A stretch of 64,000 nucleotides of DNA from Actinacidiphila acidipaludis. GTDB taxonomy: Bacteria > Actinomycetota > Actinomycetes > Streptomycetales > Streptomycetaceae. The notes below the pieces were generated by a model. It saw nothing but the letters and a program-made list of their open reading frames with translations, was not told the DNA's origin and searched no databases. Each line of letters begins with the position of its first letter. Position 1 is the stretch's first letter. The stretch is taken from positions 1-64,000 of the forward strand of contig NZ_JAINZZ010000041.1 in assembly GCF_019890725.1 (NCBI RefSeq), written 5' to 3'. A program made the translations under genes and the position numbers. Below are positions 51,563-60,111 of the stretch, one piece after another.

Positions 51563-52549
51563 ATGTTTTCCGGACAGGCATGGCGTCTCGAGCGGTTCGG
51601 TCCCCCCGAAGAGTCCGTGGAACTGCGGCAGATGACGTGGGCGGAGCCCTCGCCCGGCCAGGTGCTCGTCCGTGTCCGCGCGGCGGGCGCCGGTTACCCC
51701 GACGTCATGATGACCGCCGGCCGGTTCCCGCTGCTGGGCAACCCGCCGTTCGGTCTCGGCGAGGAGGCGGCGGGCGAGGTCGTGGCGGCGCCGGCCGGCT
51801 CGCGGTTCGCCGTGGGCGAGCGGGTCACCGGCATCACCGCGTTCCTGGAGGGCTGGGGCGGATACGCCGAATACGCCTATCTGCGCGAGGAGTCGACGAT
51901 GCGCGTGCCCGCCGGCATGACCGACGAGGAGGCCGCGGGATTCCCCATCGCGTTCCGCACCGCCTACGCGGGTCTCGTGGAACGCGCTCCGGTCGAGGCC
52001 GGGCAGACGCTGCTCGTGCTGGGCGCGGCCGGCAGCAGCGGCGGGGCGGCCCTGCAACTCGGAAAGGCCCTCGGCGCCACGGTGATCGCCGTGGCGGGGA
52101 GCCAGGAGAAGCTGGACCTCTGCACGCGTTTCGGCGCCGATCACCCGATCAACCACCGTACGGAGGACCTCCCTTCGCGCATCGCGGACCTCACCGGGGG
52201 CCGCGGCGCCGACGTGGTGTTCGATCCGGTGGGAGGCGACACGGCGTCGGCCGCGCTGCGGGGGATCGCCCGCAACGGGCGCATCGTCCTCATCGGTCTC
52301 GCCAGCGGCAGGCCGGTGGCCCTGGACGCGATGGACCTGCTGCTGCGCAACTACTCGGCTGTCGGCGTCCTCGCCACGCCCGTCTCGCCCGAGGCGGAGG
52401 CCGCGGCCTGGGGACGCCTGGCGGAGCTGGCCGGGGACCGGCGGATCTCGGTCCCGCTCGGCCGGGTGTACGACTTCGCGGAGGTCCCGCGGATGATCGC
52501 CGAGCAGAGCGCGCCGGGCGCGGGGAAGTCCGTGGTGCGGCTCCCCTGA
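51563..52549 (+). CDS. quinone oxidoreductase-like medium-chain reductase
   Basis: A 328-residue MDR enzyme of the NADPH:quinone reductase branch, lacking zinc-ligand cysteines. It has PSPGQVLVRVRAAGAGYPDV and PFGLGEEAAGEVVAAP. The NADPH-binding AAGSSGGAALQLGKALGATV lies at about residue 155. FDPVGGDTASAALRGIARNG is the conserved late motif. It probably reduces quinones or enones. AAGGAG lies nine bases before the ATG. It is divergent from the AraC regulator, its likely controller. Confidence 0.9.
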   Translation: MFSGQAWRLERFGPPEESVELRQMTWAEPSPGQVLVRVRAAGAGYPDVMMTAGRFPLLGNPPFGLGEEAAGEVVAAPAGSRFAVGERVTGITAFLEGWGGYAEYAYLREESTMRVPAGMTDEEAAGFPIAFRTAYAGLVERAPVEAGQTLLVLGAAGSSGGAALQLGKALGATVIAVAGSQEKLDLCTRFGADHPINHRTEDLPSRIADLTGGRGADVVFDPVGGDTASAALRGIARNGRIVLIGLASGRPVALDAMDLLLRNYSAVGVLATPVSPEAEAAAWGRLAELAGDRRISVPLGRVYDFAEVPRMIAEQSAPGAGKSVVRLP

Positions 52550-52576
52550 CACCTGCGGGCACCGCGGGCACCGCCG

Positions 52577-52619
52577 ACGCCGGTTCCGGCGGGTCGTGAC
52601 GACCCGCCGGAACCGGCGT
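52577..52619. terminator. bidirectional terminator, 21-bp perfect stem
   Basis: The two 21-base arms are exact reverse complements around a single central G at 52598. It lies between convergent genes, 28 and 23 bases from their stops. Confidence 0.8.
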
Positions 52620-52641
52620 TCGGTGTGCCGGACGCGGCGTC

Positions 52642-53343
52642 TCAGGAGGTGGCGGCGTCGGCGTCGGCGGTGACGATCTCGGCGAGGCGCGAGGGCATCG
52701 AGAGGAACGGGGAATGCCCGGCCTCCAGGCTGTAGGTGCGCCCGGAGCGGGCCGCCATCATCCGCTGGAAGCCGGCGGGGAGCGCGTTGTCCTGCTCGCA
52801 GACGATGTAGCGGGACTCGACGGACTGCCAGGCGGCCGCGCTCAGGGGCTCGTTGAAGGACGCGATGCTCTGCGGGACCAGCCGCCCGGCGGCCCAGGCG
52901 GCGACCTCGTCGGGCACGCCGTTGTAGAAGTACTCGCGGGGCTCCGGGTTGGGCGGCAGAGTTCCGGTCAGCCCGGTCGGCAGCGTGCCGCCGCTCTGGC
53001 TGCCGAGCGAGTCGCCCTTGTCGAGCTGGAACGCCGACAGGTAGATCAGCCGCGTCACGTTGGCGGCCGAGGCGGCGGCCTCGGTGGCGGGGATGCCGCC
53101 ATAGGAGTGCGCGAGCACGGTGACCGGGCCGTCGAGTGCGGCCAGGCGTTCGCCGATGGCACGGGCGTCCTCGTACATGCCCGCGTGGTGCCCGGCGTCC
53201 GGCGCGGCGCTGGGGAGCTCGACGGTGGCGGTCTGCCAGCCCAGACGCTCCAGTTCGGGCGTGAGGTGATCCCAGCACCAGGCGCCGTGCCATGCCCCGT
53301 GGACCAGCAGGACGGTGGGGCGGCTCATGTCGTTGGCGGGCAT
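52642..53343 (-). CDS. alpha/beta hydrolase (esterase, salicylate-esterase-like)
   Basis: A 233-residue enzyme: TVLLVHGAWHGAWCWDHLTP, the nucleophile elbow VTVLAHSYGGIPATEAA (Ser in HSYGG), a triad histidine in LEAGHSPFLSMPSRLAEIV and an acid near YIVCEQDNALP. The HGAWHGAWCW and AGHSPFLS motifs match the MES/hydroxynitrile-lyase-like esterases often annotated as alpha/beta hydrolase in Streptomyces. AAAGGATGGCGC precedes the ATG at 53343. The gene is convergent with the quinone oxidoreductase. Confidence 0.88.
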   Translation of the reverse strand: MPANDMSRPTVLLVHGAWHGAWCWDHLTPELERLGWQTATVELPSAAPDAGHHAGMYEDARAIGERLAALDGPVTVLAHSYGGIPATEAAASAANVTRLIYLSAFQLDKGDSLGSQSGGTLPTGLTGTLPPNPEPREYFYNGVPDEVAAWAAGRLVPQSIASFNEPLSAAAWQSVESRYIVCEQDNALPAGFQRMMAARSGRTYSLEAGHSPFLSMPSRLAEIVTADADAATS

Positions 53344-53733
53344 GCGCCATCCTTTCTGTGTTTCCGGCGTTTCCGGTGTTTTCGGCGGTTCCGGTCTTCC
53401 GCGACGCGCGATCCCTTTCCGGGAAAGGGTGGTCGCGCTCGTGAATTCCGTGTCCTGGCCCCTGCCAGGGAATGGCGCCAGCGCGTACCAGGCCTGGGCT
53501 ATTCCCCGCACCCCGCTTTGTGCGCGAGCGTCCTGAGAAAATGCGCCGGGGTCCGGAAGACCACTCGCAAAAGCATGCATGTGCACATACTGGGGTGCGT
53601 CCAGCCCGGACCGGCCTTGTCTCAGGCCGGGCCCCGCCCCGCCCGAGATGAAGAGCGGCCGGGTCGGAACGACAGTGGAAACGTGCCGCCGCGGCCCCGG
53701 GCCTCGCGGTCGCGACCGACCTGAGGAGTCACC
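53344..53733. other. divergent intergenic region with 9-bp repeats and an ATGTGCACAT palindrome
   Basis: The 390 bases contain no supported gene. Four imperfect 9-bp units (53360-53395) lie next to the hydrolase start, and ATGTGCACAT (53579-53588) is a perfect palindrome about 145 bases before the reductase gene. Confidence 0.45.
53360..53395. repeat. four imperfect tandem 9-bp units GTTTCCGGC
   Basis: GTTTCCGGC, GTTTCCGGT, GTTTTCGGC and GGTTCCGGT follow without gaps in the leader region of the hydrolase gene. Confidence 0.7.
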
Positions 53734-54717
53734 ATGCGCGCTCTCGTCCTGAACGAGTTCGACACGCCCCTGCGGCTGACCGAGATCGAGACCCCGACGG
53801 CCGGCCCGGGCCAGGTTCTCGTCAAGGTCGGGGCGAGCGGCGTGAACCCGCTCGACACCAAGATCCGGGCGGGCAAGGCGGCACACGCACGACGCGTCCT
53901 GCCGGCCGTGCTGGGCCTCGACCTGGCGGGCGTCGTGGCGGCCGTCGGCCCGGACGTCACCGGCTTCGCCCCCGGCGACGAGGTGTACGGGCTCACCGGC
54001 GGCGTCGGCGACCTGCAGGGCTCGCTGGCCGAGTACGCGGCCGTGGACGCCCGGCTCCTGGCGCCCAAGCCGGCCTCGCTGAGCATGCGCGAGGCGGCGG
54101 CGCTCCCCCTGGTGGCCATCACCGCCTGGGAGGGGCTGGTCGACCGGGCGGCCGTGGACTCCGGCCAGAAGGTGCTGGTCCACGGCGGCGCCGGGGGCAT
54201 CGGGCACGTGGCGATCCAGATCGCCCGGGCGCGCGGCGCCGAGGTCTTCGCCACCGGCTCCCCCCGCAGCCTCTCCACCATCGAGAAGCTCGGCGCGACA
54301 CCGATCGACTACACCTCCACGAGTGTGGAGGAGTACGTCGAGACGCACACCGCGGGCGAGGGCTTCGACGTCGTCTTCGACACCGTGGGCGGCGCCACCC
54401 TCGACGCGTCCTTCGCCGCCGCCCGCTACTACACCGGCCACGTGGTGAGCGCGCTCGGCTGGGGCACGCACAGCATCGCCCCGCTGTCGTTCCGCGGCGC
54501 GACCTACTCGGGCGTCTTCACCCTGCTGCCGATGCTGACCGGCCGGGCCCGCGAGCACCACGGGCAGATCATGGCCAACGTGACGGCGCTGGTGGACCAG
54601 GGTCTGCTGACTCCCCTGGTGGATCCCCGCCACTTCACGCTCGAGACCGTCGCCGACGCCCACCGGACCGTCGAGACCGGTGACGCCCGCGGCAAGGTCG
54701 TCGTCGATGTGGCCTGA
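53734..54717 (+). CDS. NADP-dependent medium-chain oxidoreductase (zinc-independent)
   Basis: A 327-residue reductase: TAGPGQVLVKVGASGVNPLD, LPAVLGLDLAGVVAAVG, and the NADP loop KVLVHGGAGGIGHVAIQIAR at about residue 150. VFDTVGGATLDAS is the conserved late strand. No zinc-ligand cysteines are present, so it is of the quinone or enone reductase kind. GAGGAGTCACC precedes the ATG. It shares an upstream gap with the divergent hydrolase. Confidence 0.9.
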   Translation: MRALVLNEFDTPLRLTEIETPTAGPGQVLVKVGASGVNPLDTKIRAGKAAHARRVLPAVLGLDLAGVVAAVGPDVTGFAPGDEVYGLTGGVGDLQGSLAEYAAVDARLLAPKPASLSMREAAALPLVAITAWEGLVDRAAVDSGQKVLVHGGAGGIGHVAIQIARARGAEVFATGSPRSLSTIEKLGATPIDYTSTSVEEYVETHTAGEGFDVVFDTVGGATLDASFAAARYYTGHVVSALGWGTHSIAPLSFRGATYSGVFTLLPMLTGRAREHHGQIMANVTALVDQGLLTPLVDPRHFTLETVADAHRTVETGDARGKVVVDVA

Positions 54718-54750
54718 CCTCGGCACCGGCAGACCGGGACAGGAGGTCCG

Positions 54751-54879
54751 ATGGCGACGCCCGGCGGCACTCCCTACCGGCTGACGCCCAACCTCTTCGG
54801 CATCGGCGCACACCTCCTCCCCCGGCTTCCGGCTCCCTCCCCCGGCCGCCGCGGACTGACCCCCGCTTTCGCCGACTGA
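54751..54879 (+). CDS. 42-residue small ORF, possible gene remnant
   Basis: A short ORF starting MATPGGTPYRLTPNLFGIGA and ending in a proline-rich tail. It has a strong AGGAGGTCCG ribosome site. The opening recalls the N-terminus of TDT/SLAC1-type membrane transporters (YRxxPNLFGI), but the rest of such a protein is missing. It could be a truncated gene that kept its start signals, or a chance ORF. Confidence 0.35.
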   Translation: MATPGGTPYRLTPNLFGIGAHLLPRLPAPSPGRRGLTPAFAD

Positions 54880-54967
54880 CCTCCACCCCCGCCCCGGACC
54901 GGCCCGGTCCCTCGGCAGTCCGCCGGCAGCACCTGCGCGCCGGCGCATCCAAGCAAAGGAACATCCC

Positions 54968-56071
54968 ATGAAGACCATCGGCGTCGGCATTATCGGCGCG
55001 AGCAGCGGCGGCTGGGCCTCGCTCAGCCACCTGCCGGCCTTGCGCGCCCTCGACGGCTTCGAGGTGCGGGCGGTCGCAACCACCCGTCAGGCCTCCGCCG
55101 AAGCGGCGGCCGCCGAGTACGGCGTCCCGCTCGCGTTCGACAACGACCGGGATCTGGTGTCCCATCCGGACGTCGACCTGGTCGTCGTGGCCGTCAAGGT
55201 CCCCTATCACCGGCCGCTGGTCTCGACAGCGCTCGCCGCGGGAAAGACGGTCTACTGCGAGTGGCCGCTGGGCGTGTCCCTGGGCGAGGCCGAGAGCCTG
55301 ACCGCCGACGCGGCGGCCGCGCAGGCCCGCACCGTCATCGGCCTCCAGGCGCGCAACGCCCCGGTCATCCGCTATGTGCGTGACCTGGTCGAGGAAGGGT
55401 TTGTGGGACGGGTCCTCGGGACCACCATGGTGGGCTCGGGTGTGGCGTGGGGGCCCGAGACCACCGGCGCGCAGGCCTACACGTTCGACGCGTCGCAGGG
55501 TGCCACCGCGCTGACCGTGCCGGCGATGCACGCCGTCGACGCCCTGAACTTCGTGCTGGGCGACTTCACCGAGGTGACCGCGCGCCTGGGGACGGCCCGC
55601 CCCGAGGTGCACCTGTCGGACACCGGTGAGGTCCGGCCGGTGACCGCACCGGACCAGATCGCGATCAGCGGCGCGCTCGGACTCGGCGCGGTGGCCTCGG
55701 TGTACTACCGCGGCGCCTTCTCGCGCGGGGACAACTTCCACTGGGAGATCAACGGCACCAGGGGCGACCTGGTGCTCACCGCCGACGGCCCCAACGGGAA
55801 CCTGCAGGTCGCCGACCTGCGGCTCCAGGGCGGTCGTGACGCCGACACCGGCGTCACCGAGATGCCCGTGCCCGACGCCTACTACGGCCGCGTCCCGCGC
55901 ACCCTCACCGGGCCCGCGCACAACGTCGCGCAGACCTATGCCGCCCTCGCCGAGGACCTGCGCGCCGGCACCAGCACCGTGGCGGGCTTCGACCACGCAC
56001 TGCGGCAGCACCGGCTGATCGACGCCATCGAGACGTCCGCGCGGACGGGCACGGTCCGGACGCTCGGCTGA
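54968..56071 (+). CDS. Gfo/Idh/MocA-family oxidoreductase
   Basis: A 367-residue dehydrogenase of the glucose-fructose oxidoreductase type. The Rossmann motif is GVGIIGASSGGWASLSHLPA, followed by VDLVVVAVKVPYHRPLVSTA and the characteristic EKP-like loop TVYCEWPLGVSLGEAESL, with W replacing K in EWP. The variant loop occurs in fungal Gal80-like and related members. The C-terminal beta-sheet domain follows. The substrate is probably a sugar or cyclitol. AAAGGAACATCCC precedes the ATG. Confidence 0.88.
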   Translation: MKTIGVGIIGASSGGWASLSHLPALRALDGFEVRAVATTRQASAEAAAAEYGVPLAFDNDRDLVSHPDVDLVVVAVKVPYHRPLVSTALAAGKTVYCEWPLGVSLGEAESLTADAAAAQARTVIGLQARNAPVIRYVRDLVEEGFVGRVLGTTMVGSGVAWGPETTGAQAYTFDASQGATALTVPAMHAVDALNFVLGDFTEVTARLGTARPEVHLSDTGEVRPVTAPDQIAISGALGLGAVASVYYRGAFSRGDNFHWEINGTRGDLVLTADGPNGNLQVADLRLQGGRDADTGVTEMPVPDAYYGRVPRTLTGPAHNVAQTYAALAEDLRAGTSTVAGFDHALRQHRLIDAIETSARTGTVRTLG

Positions 56072-56168
56072 CGATCCGTCTGCCGCCCTCTCCCCGCCCG
56101 CTGTCTTGCTGCGGAGTCCTCCGCTGATGTCCCGGCGTCCGGGACGCGATGCCCGAGCCACTACAGTT

Positions 56169-56198
56169 CTAATGTCAACTCGTGAGTTCATCCATTAG
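56169..56198. promoter_or_regulatory. nested dyad AACTC-GT-GAGTT flanked by CTAATG/CATTAG, candidate operator
   Basis: A central 12-bp palindrome (56177-56188) has outer arms CTAATG and CATTAG. The gaps between inner and outer arms are 2 and 4 bases. It lies 18 bases before the VOC gene start, in an AT-rich patch. Confidence 0.5.
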
Positions 56199-56216
56199 CC
56201 GACAGGAGAACTTCCC

Positions 56217-56657
56217 ATGGCATCCACACCGCGCGCCGGACACATCGGCATCAGCGTGACCGATCTGGCCGTCTCCCGCGCCTTCTACCAGGAGGTCCTC
56301 GGCTTCGAGCTGATCGCCGAGGACCCGGCCCGGGGCCACTGCTTCCTCGGCCATGCGGGCCAGGTCGTCCTGACCCTGTGGCAGCAGGCCGACGAGCCCT
56401 TCGCCCACACCCGCGCCGGTCTGCACCACCTGGCTTTCGAGGTCGACTCGCTGGCCGATGTGGTGGCCGCGCAGAGCCGGGTCAGGGCCCTCGGGGCGCG
56501 CTTCGTCCACGAAGGCGTCGTGGCGCACGCCGAGGGCGCGTCCTCCGGCGGGATCTTCTTCCGCGACCCGGACGGGACCCGGCTGGAGATCTACGCCCCC
56601 GCGGGTGTCGAGGCCGAGGCCCCGCACGGCGAGGCGCCCACCTGCGGCTTCTTCTGA
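56217..56657 (+). CDS. VOC/glyoxalase-family protein
   Basis: A 146-residue metal-binding fold protein: HIGISVTDLAVSRAFYQEVL, then LHHLAFEVDSLADV and GGIFFRDPDGTRLEIYAPAG. The metal-ligand positions of VOC enzymes (His in HIGI, His in LHHLAF, Glu in LEIY) are present. It could be a dioxygenase, a glyoxalase or an antibiotic-binding protein. AGGAGAACTTCCC precedes the ATG. A nested dyad directly upstream suggests a local repressor. Confidence 0.88.
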   Translation: MASTPRAGHIGISVTDLAVSRAFYQEVLGFELIAEDPARGHCFLGHAGQVVLTLWQQADEPFAHTRAGLHHLAFEVDSLADVVAAQSRVRALGARFVHEGVVAHAEGASSGGIFFRDPDGTRLEIYAPAGVEAEAPHGEAPTCGFF

Positions 56658-56853
56658 CGGGCCGCCCCGCGGTGGCCCCGCCCGGGCGCGCTCCGCACGG
56701 CGGCCGCAGGTATGCGGAGGTACGCTCGGATAGTCCGGAACCGCCCCGTGCGGGCGGCCCGACTCCCACCTTTGCGGCCACCGGACCCTCCGCGACGTCA
56801 GCAGGGGCGGTGCGGCAGGACCGCGTCCGCCAAGGGCGGAAGGCACCCGGCCC

Positions 56854-59172
56854 ATGAGAAACCTTCCGAACGACCCGGGGGATCCGCGGAGCGACGCGGC
56901 CGTGGAAGCCGAGTTGCCCGCGGTGCTCCTGCCCCCGCTCGCGGAGTGCGTCACCGCGGCCGGCGCCGTCGCAGGCATCGTCTATCTGGCCGACCCCGAC
57001 CGGTCACGGCTGCGGGCGGCCGTCATCCAGGGATCCATCCCCTTCGTCTTCGGCATGCCCGACGTCATGTCCACCGACGACCGCTACGCCTCCGCCACGG
57101 CCTGGCGCACCGGCGAGGTCACGATGGGCGGCGAACCGGCCCCCGAGCCCGGCGACGCGCCCTTCCCCCATGTGATCCCCTTCCCCTACTCGGCTGCCGC
57201 CGTCCCGCTGGCGCGGGGCGGCCACCGCTACGGCGCCCTGACCGTGGTGCGGCTGCCGGAGCCGGGCGAGGACTGGGCGCTGAGCGACGCCCGGCGGACA
57301 CATCTGGTCGCGGTCGCCGAGCGCCTGACCACCCGGCTGGCCGCCCTGGAGGCGCGGGGCGTGCCGGTGACGCCGGGCCCGAATGTGGTACTGGTGCCGA
57401 CCCCCGGCACCCACCGCGACACCGCGGGCGAGTGGGGCGTGCCGGGCGTGGACGGTTCTGGCGGCTGGTCACTGATGTTCCAGGTGCACAAGCTGAGCGC
57501 CCGGCTGACCCGGGTGACCGGGCTGGACGAGATCGCCCCGGCGGTCGTGGAACGGGTCATGCGCCCCTTCGCCGCACAGGGCGTGATCATCGGGCAGATC
57601 ACCGACGGCCGGCTGTGGATCATGGGCAGCGACGGCGTGGGCTCCTCCGTGATCCGCGAGCTGCACGGCGCCGCGATGACGGCGGGCACACCGTGGGCCG
57701 ACGCCGCCCTGACCCTGTTCCCGAAGTTCTTCCCGAGCCGCGCCGAGCTCCGCCGCCGGTACCCCGGGATCTTCGACGGCGGGGACGTCGCCGGGAGCTG
57801 GGCCTTCCTGCCGTTGTCCGTGGGCAACCGGCCGGTGGGCGTCTGCTGCCTGTCCTTCGCCGACGAGCGGCGCCTCGACACCGAGGAGCAGGCGGCGCTG
57901 ATGATGCTCACCGACCTGCTGGCCCCCGCCATGGAGCGGGCCCGGCTCGGCGCGTACGAACACGTCCTGTCGGAGAGCCTGCAGCGGACGCTGCTGCCGC
58001 GGGAGCTGACCGCGCTGCCCGGCGTGGTGACCACCGCCCGCTACGTCCCGGCCCGCACGGACGCCGGTCTGGGTGGCGACTGGTACGACGTGATGGAGCT
58101 GCCCGACGGGCGCATCGGCCTGATCGTCGGCGACGTCGAGGGGCACAGCACGGACAGCGCGATCGTCATGGGGCAGCTGCGCAGCGCGGTCTTGGCGTAC
58201 GTCAAGGAGGGTCACGACCCGGCCGCGGTGCTCGGGCGCGCCGGGCGGATGCTGGCCGATCTGGAGACCGAGCTCATCGCCTCCTGCTGCATCGCCTTCC
58301 TCAACGTCGAGGACGGCGTCCTGGAGGTGGCGCGGGCCGGGCATCCCCCGCCGCTGCTGCGCCATCCCGATGGGCGGCTGGAGTATCTCGACGTCGTTCC
58401 GGGTGTGCCGCTGGGCATCACCCCGGCCTCGGGGACGAACTGCTCGAGCGTCGTCCCTCCGGGTGCCACCCTGATGCTGTACACCGACGGCATGCACCGG
58501 CCGAGCACCGGCGACATCCCCGCGGCGGCGCTGGACCTGCTGGCCTCCGCGGACGCCGACCTGGAGGAGCTGGCGGACCGGCTGGTCGAGACGACGGCCG
58601 ACGGTCACGACGACCTGGTGCTGCTGCTGGCGCACTACGAGGGCGGGGTCGCGGGCGCCAGTCGGCGGATCGAGCAGATGGAGATCCCGCGGCACGACCT
58701 GCGGGGCGTCGCGGACGCGCGCCGGTTCGTGCGCAAGTGCCTGGAGAAGTGGGACGCGCCGCAGATCTCCGACGCCCTGGAGATGATCACGTCCGAGGCC
58801 GTCACCAACGCCCTGATCCACGCCGACAGCGATGTCGGCGTCCGGCTGCGCGAGTACGACGACCGCGTGCGGCTGGAGGTCCGCGACTCCGACGCCCATC
58901 CGCCGCTGCCGTCGGCCATGTCCGTGTCGGAGGAGGACGAGCAGGCGCAGGCGGAGCACGGCCGCGGGCTGGTGATCGTGGACAGCCTGGCGACCGCGTG
59001 GGGCAGCTCGCCGCACGGCCGGGGGAAGACGGTGTGGATGGAGCTGAAGTCCGAGAAGGACGACGGCCCCGGCCCGCAGGAGGATCCGGCGCGGAATCCC
59101 GCCGACGCACATCCCGCGGACGCCCGTCCTGCGGACGAAAAGCCCGCGGACGAAAAGCCCGCCGGCGAATAG
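56854..59172 (+). CDS. GAF-SpoIIE (PP2C) phosphatase with C-terminal HATPase_c domain
   Basis: A 772-residue signalling protein. Two GAF-like regions (about residues 20-170 and 205-365) precede the PP2C domain (about 375-590: RTLLPRELTALPGVV, GGDWYDVMELPDGRIGLIVG, GDVEGHSTDSAIVMGQLRS, LMLYTDGMHR). The metal-binding aspartates are intact. The C-terminus is an RsbW-like ATPase domain with EMITSEAVTNALIHADSD and GRGLVIVDSLATAWG. This joins phosphatase and anti-sigma-kinase-like functions in one chain, a known Streptomyces arrangement. The tail ends in near-exact PADEK repeats. No ribosome site stronger than GGAAGG is seen upstream. Confidence 0.91.
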   Translation: MRNLPNDPGDPRSDAAVEAELPAVLLPPLAECVTAAGAVAGIVYLADPDRSRLRAAVIQGSIPFVFGMPDVMSTDDRYASATAWRTGEVTMGGEPAPEPGDAPFPHVIPFPYSAAAVPLARGGHRYGALTVVRLPEPGEDWALSDARRTHLVAVAERLTTRLAALEARGVPVTPGPNVVLVPTPGTHRDTAGEWGVPGVDGSGGWSLMFQVHKLSARLTRVTGLDEIAPAVVERVMRPFAAQGVIIGQITDGRLWIMGSDGVGSSVIRELHGAAMTAGTPWADAALTLFPKFFPSRAELRRRYPGIFDGGDVAGSWAFLPLSVGNRPVGVCCLSFADERRLDTEEQAALMMLTDLLAPAMERARLGAYEHVLSESLQRTLLPRELTALPGVVTTARYVPARTDAGLGGDWYDVMELPDGRIGLIVGDVEGHSTDSAIVMGQLRSAVLAYVKEGHDPAAVLGRAGRMLADLETELIASCCIAFLNVEDGVLEVARAGHPPPLLRHPDGRLEYLDVVPGVPLGITPASGTNCSSVVPPGATLMLYTDGMHRPSTGDIPAAALDLLASADADLEELADRLVETTADGHDDLVLLLAHYEGGVAGASRRIEQMEIPRHDLRGVADARRFVRKCLEKWDAPQISDALEMITSEAVTNALIHADSDVGVRLREYDDRVRLEVRDSDAHPPLPSAMSVSEEDEQAQAEHGRGLVIVDSLATAWGSSPHGRGKTVWMELKSEKDDGPGPQEDPARNPADAHPADARPADEKPADEKPAGE
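59131..59160. repeat. 15-bp tandem duplication in the phosphatase tail
   Basis: GCGGACGAAAAGCCC occurs twice in direct succession, coding for ADEKP twice. It keeps the frame. Confidence 0.7.
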
Positions 59173-59212
59173 CTCGCGGACGATCGAGCAGGACTCGCGG
59201 ACGGCGCGGCAT

Positions 59213-59244
59213 AGGAATTTTGGGCGCGCCGCGTTTGAATTCCT
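59213..59244. promoter_or_regulatory. AGGAATT-N18-AATTCCT inverted repeat upstream of the SDR gene
   Basis: Perfect 7-bp arms in an otherwise AT-richer stretch between the phosphatase stop and the SDR start. A candidate operator. Confidence 0.35.
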
Positions 59245-59285
59245 GTGGCGATTCGCAGAACCGCACCCCGCGAAAGGAACATGGC

Positions 59286-60071
59286 GTGAGCACCATTGTG
59301 AGCGATTCCCTGGAGGGCCGACGCGCCCTGGTGACGGGCGGCACCAAGGGAACGGGCGCGGCCGTCGCGCGCCGGCTGGCCGAGGCGGGGGCCACCGTGC
59401 TGGTGACCTCCCGCAGTCGCCCGGAGGACGTGGACCCGCAGGGCTTCGTCGCCGCGGACCTCAGCCGCGCGGACGGCGCGGCGGCCGTGGTCGAGGAGAC
59501 CCGTCGCCGGCTGGGGGGCGTCGACATCCTGGTGAACGTGCTCGGCGGCTCCGAGGCGCCCTCGGGCGGCTTCGCCGCTCTGCGCGAGGAGGACTGGGCC
59601 CTGGAGCTGAACACCAACCTGCTGGCCGCCGTGCGCCTGGACCGCGGCCTGCTGCCCGGCATGATCGAGGCGGGCCGGGGCGTGATCGTCCATGTCTCCT
59701 CCATCCAGCGCCGGATGCCGCTGTGGAACGGGACGCTCGCCTACGCCGCCGCGAAGGCGGCGCTGACGACGTACAGCAAGGGCCTGTCCAACGAGGTCGC
59801 CCCGCACGGGATCCGGGTCAACAGCGTCTCCCCCGGCTTCGTGCAGACCACCGCGGCCGACAATCTCGTCGCCCGGATCGCCGAGAACGCGGGCATCGGC
59901 CACGACGAGGCGCTCGGCCGGCTGATGGACTCCCTCGGCGGCATTCCACTGGGGCGGCCCAACCGTCCTTCTGAGGTCGCCGAGTTGATTGCGTTCCTGG
60001 TCTCGGACCGTGCCTCGTCGATCGTCGGCGCCGAGTACGTCATCGACGGCGGCACCACGCCCACCGTCTGA
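59286..60071 (+). CDS. short-chain dehydrogenase/reductase
   Basis: A 261-residue SDR. The cofactor motif is ALVTGGTKGTGAAVARRLAE (TGGxxGxG), then LVNVLGGSEAP, the catalytic Ser in VIVHVSSIQRRMP, and the YxxxK pair in LAYAAAKAALTTYSKGL. The late PHGIRVNSVSPGFVQT is typical of classical SDRs. SRSRP after the second strand suggests NADP preference. AAAGGAACATGGC precedes the GTG. The substrate is unknown; the operon-like gene order does not help. Confidence 0.91.
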   Translation: MSTIVSDSLEGRRALVTGGTKGTGAAVARRLAEAGATVLVTSRSRPEDVDPQGFVAADLSRADGAAAVVEETRRRLGGVDILVNVLGGSEAPSGGFAALREEDWALELNTNLLAAVRLDRGLLPGMIEAGRGVIVHVSSIQRRMPLWNGTLAYAAAKAALTTYSKGLSNEVAPHGIRVNSVSPGFVQTTAADNLVARIAENAGIGHDEALGRLMDSLGGIPLGRPNRPSEVAELIAFLVSDRASSIVGAEYVIDGGTTPTV

Positions 60072-60111
60072 GCACGGTTCGGTAGGGGCCGGGGAGCGTC
60101 ACCGTTCCGGT

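Noticed and set aside
52577..52619. Long perfect inverted repeat considered as a transposon end or attachment site.
   Set aside because: It lies exactly between two convergent stop codons and has a one-base centre, which fits a bidirectional terminator; no transposase or target duplication is nearby.
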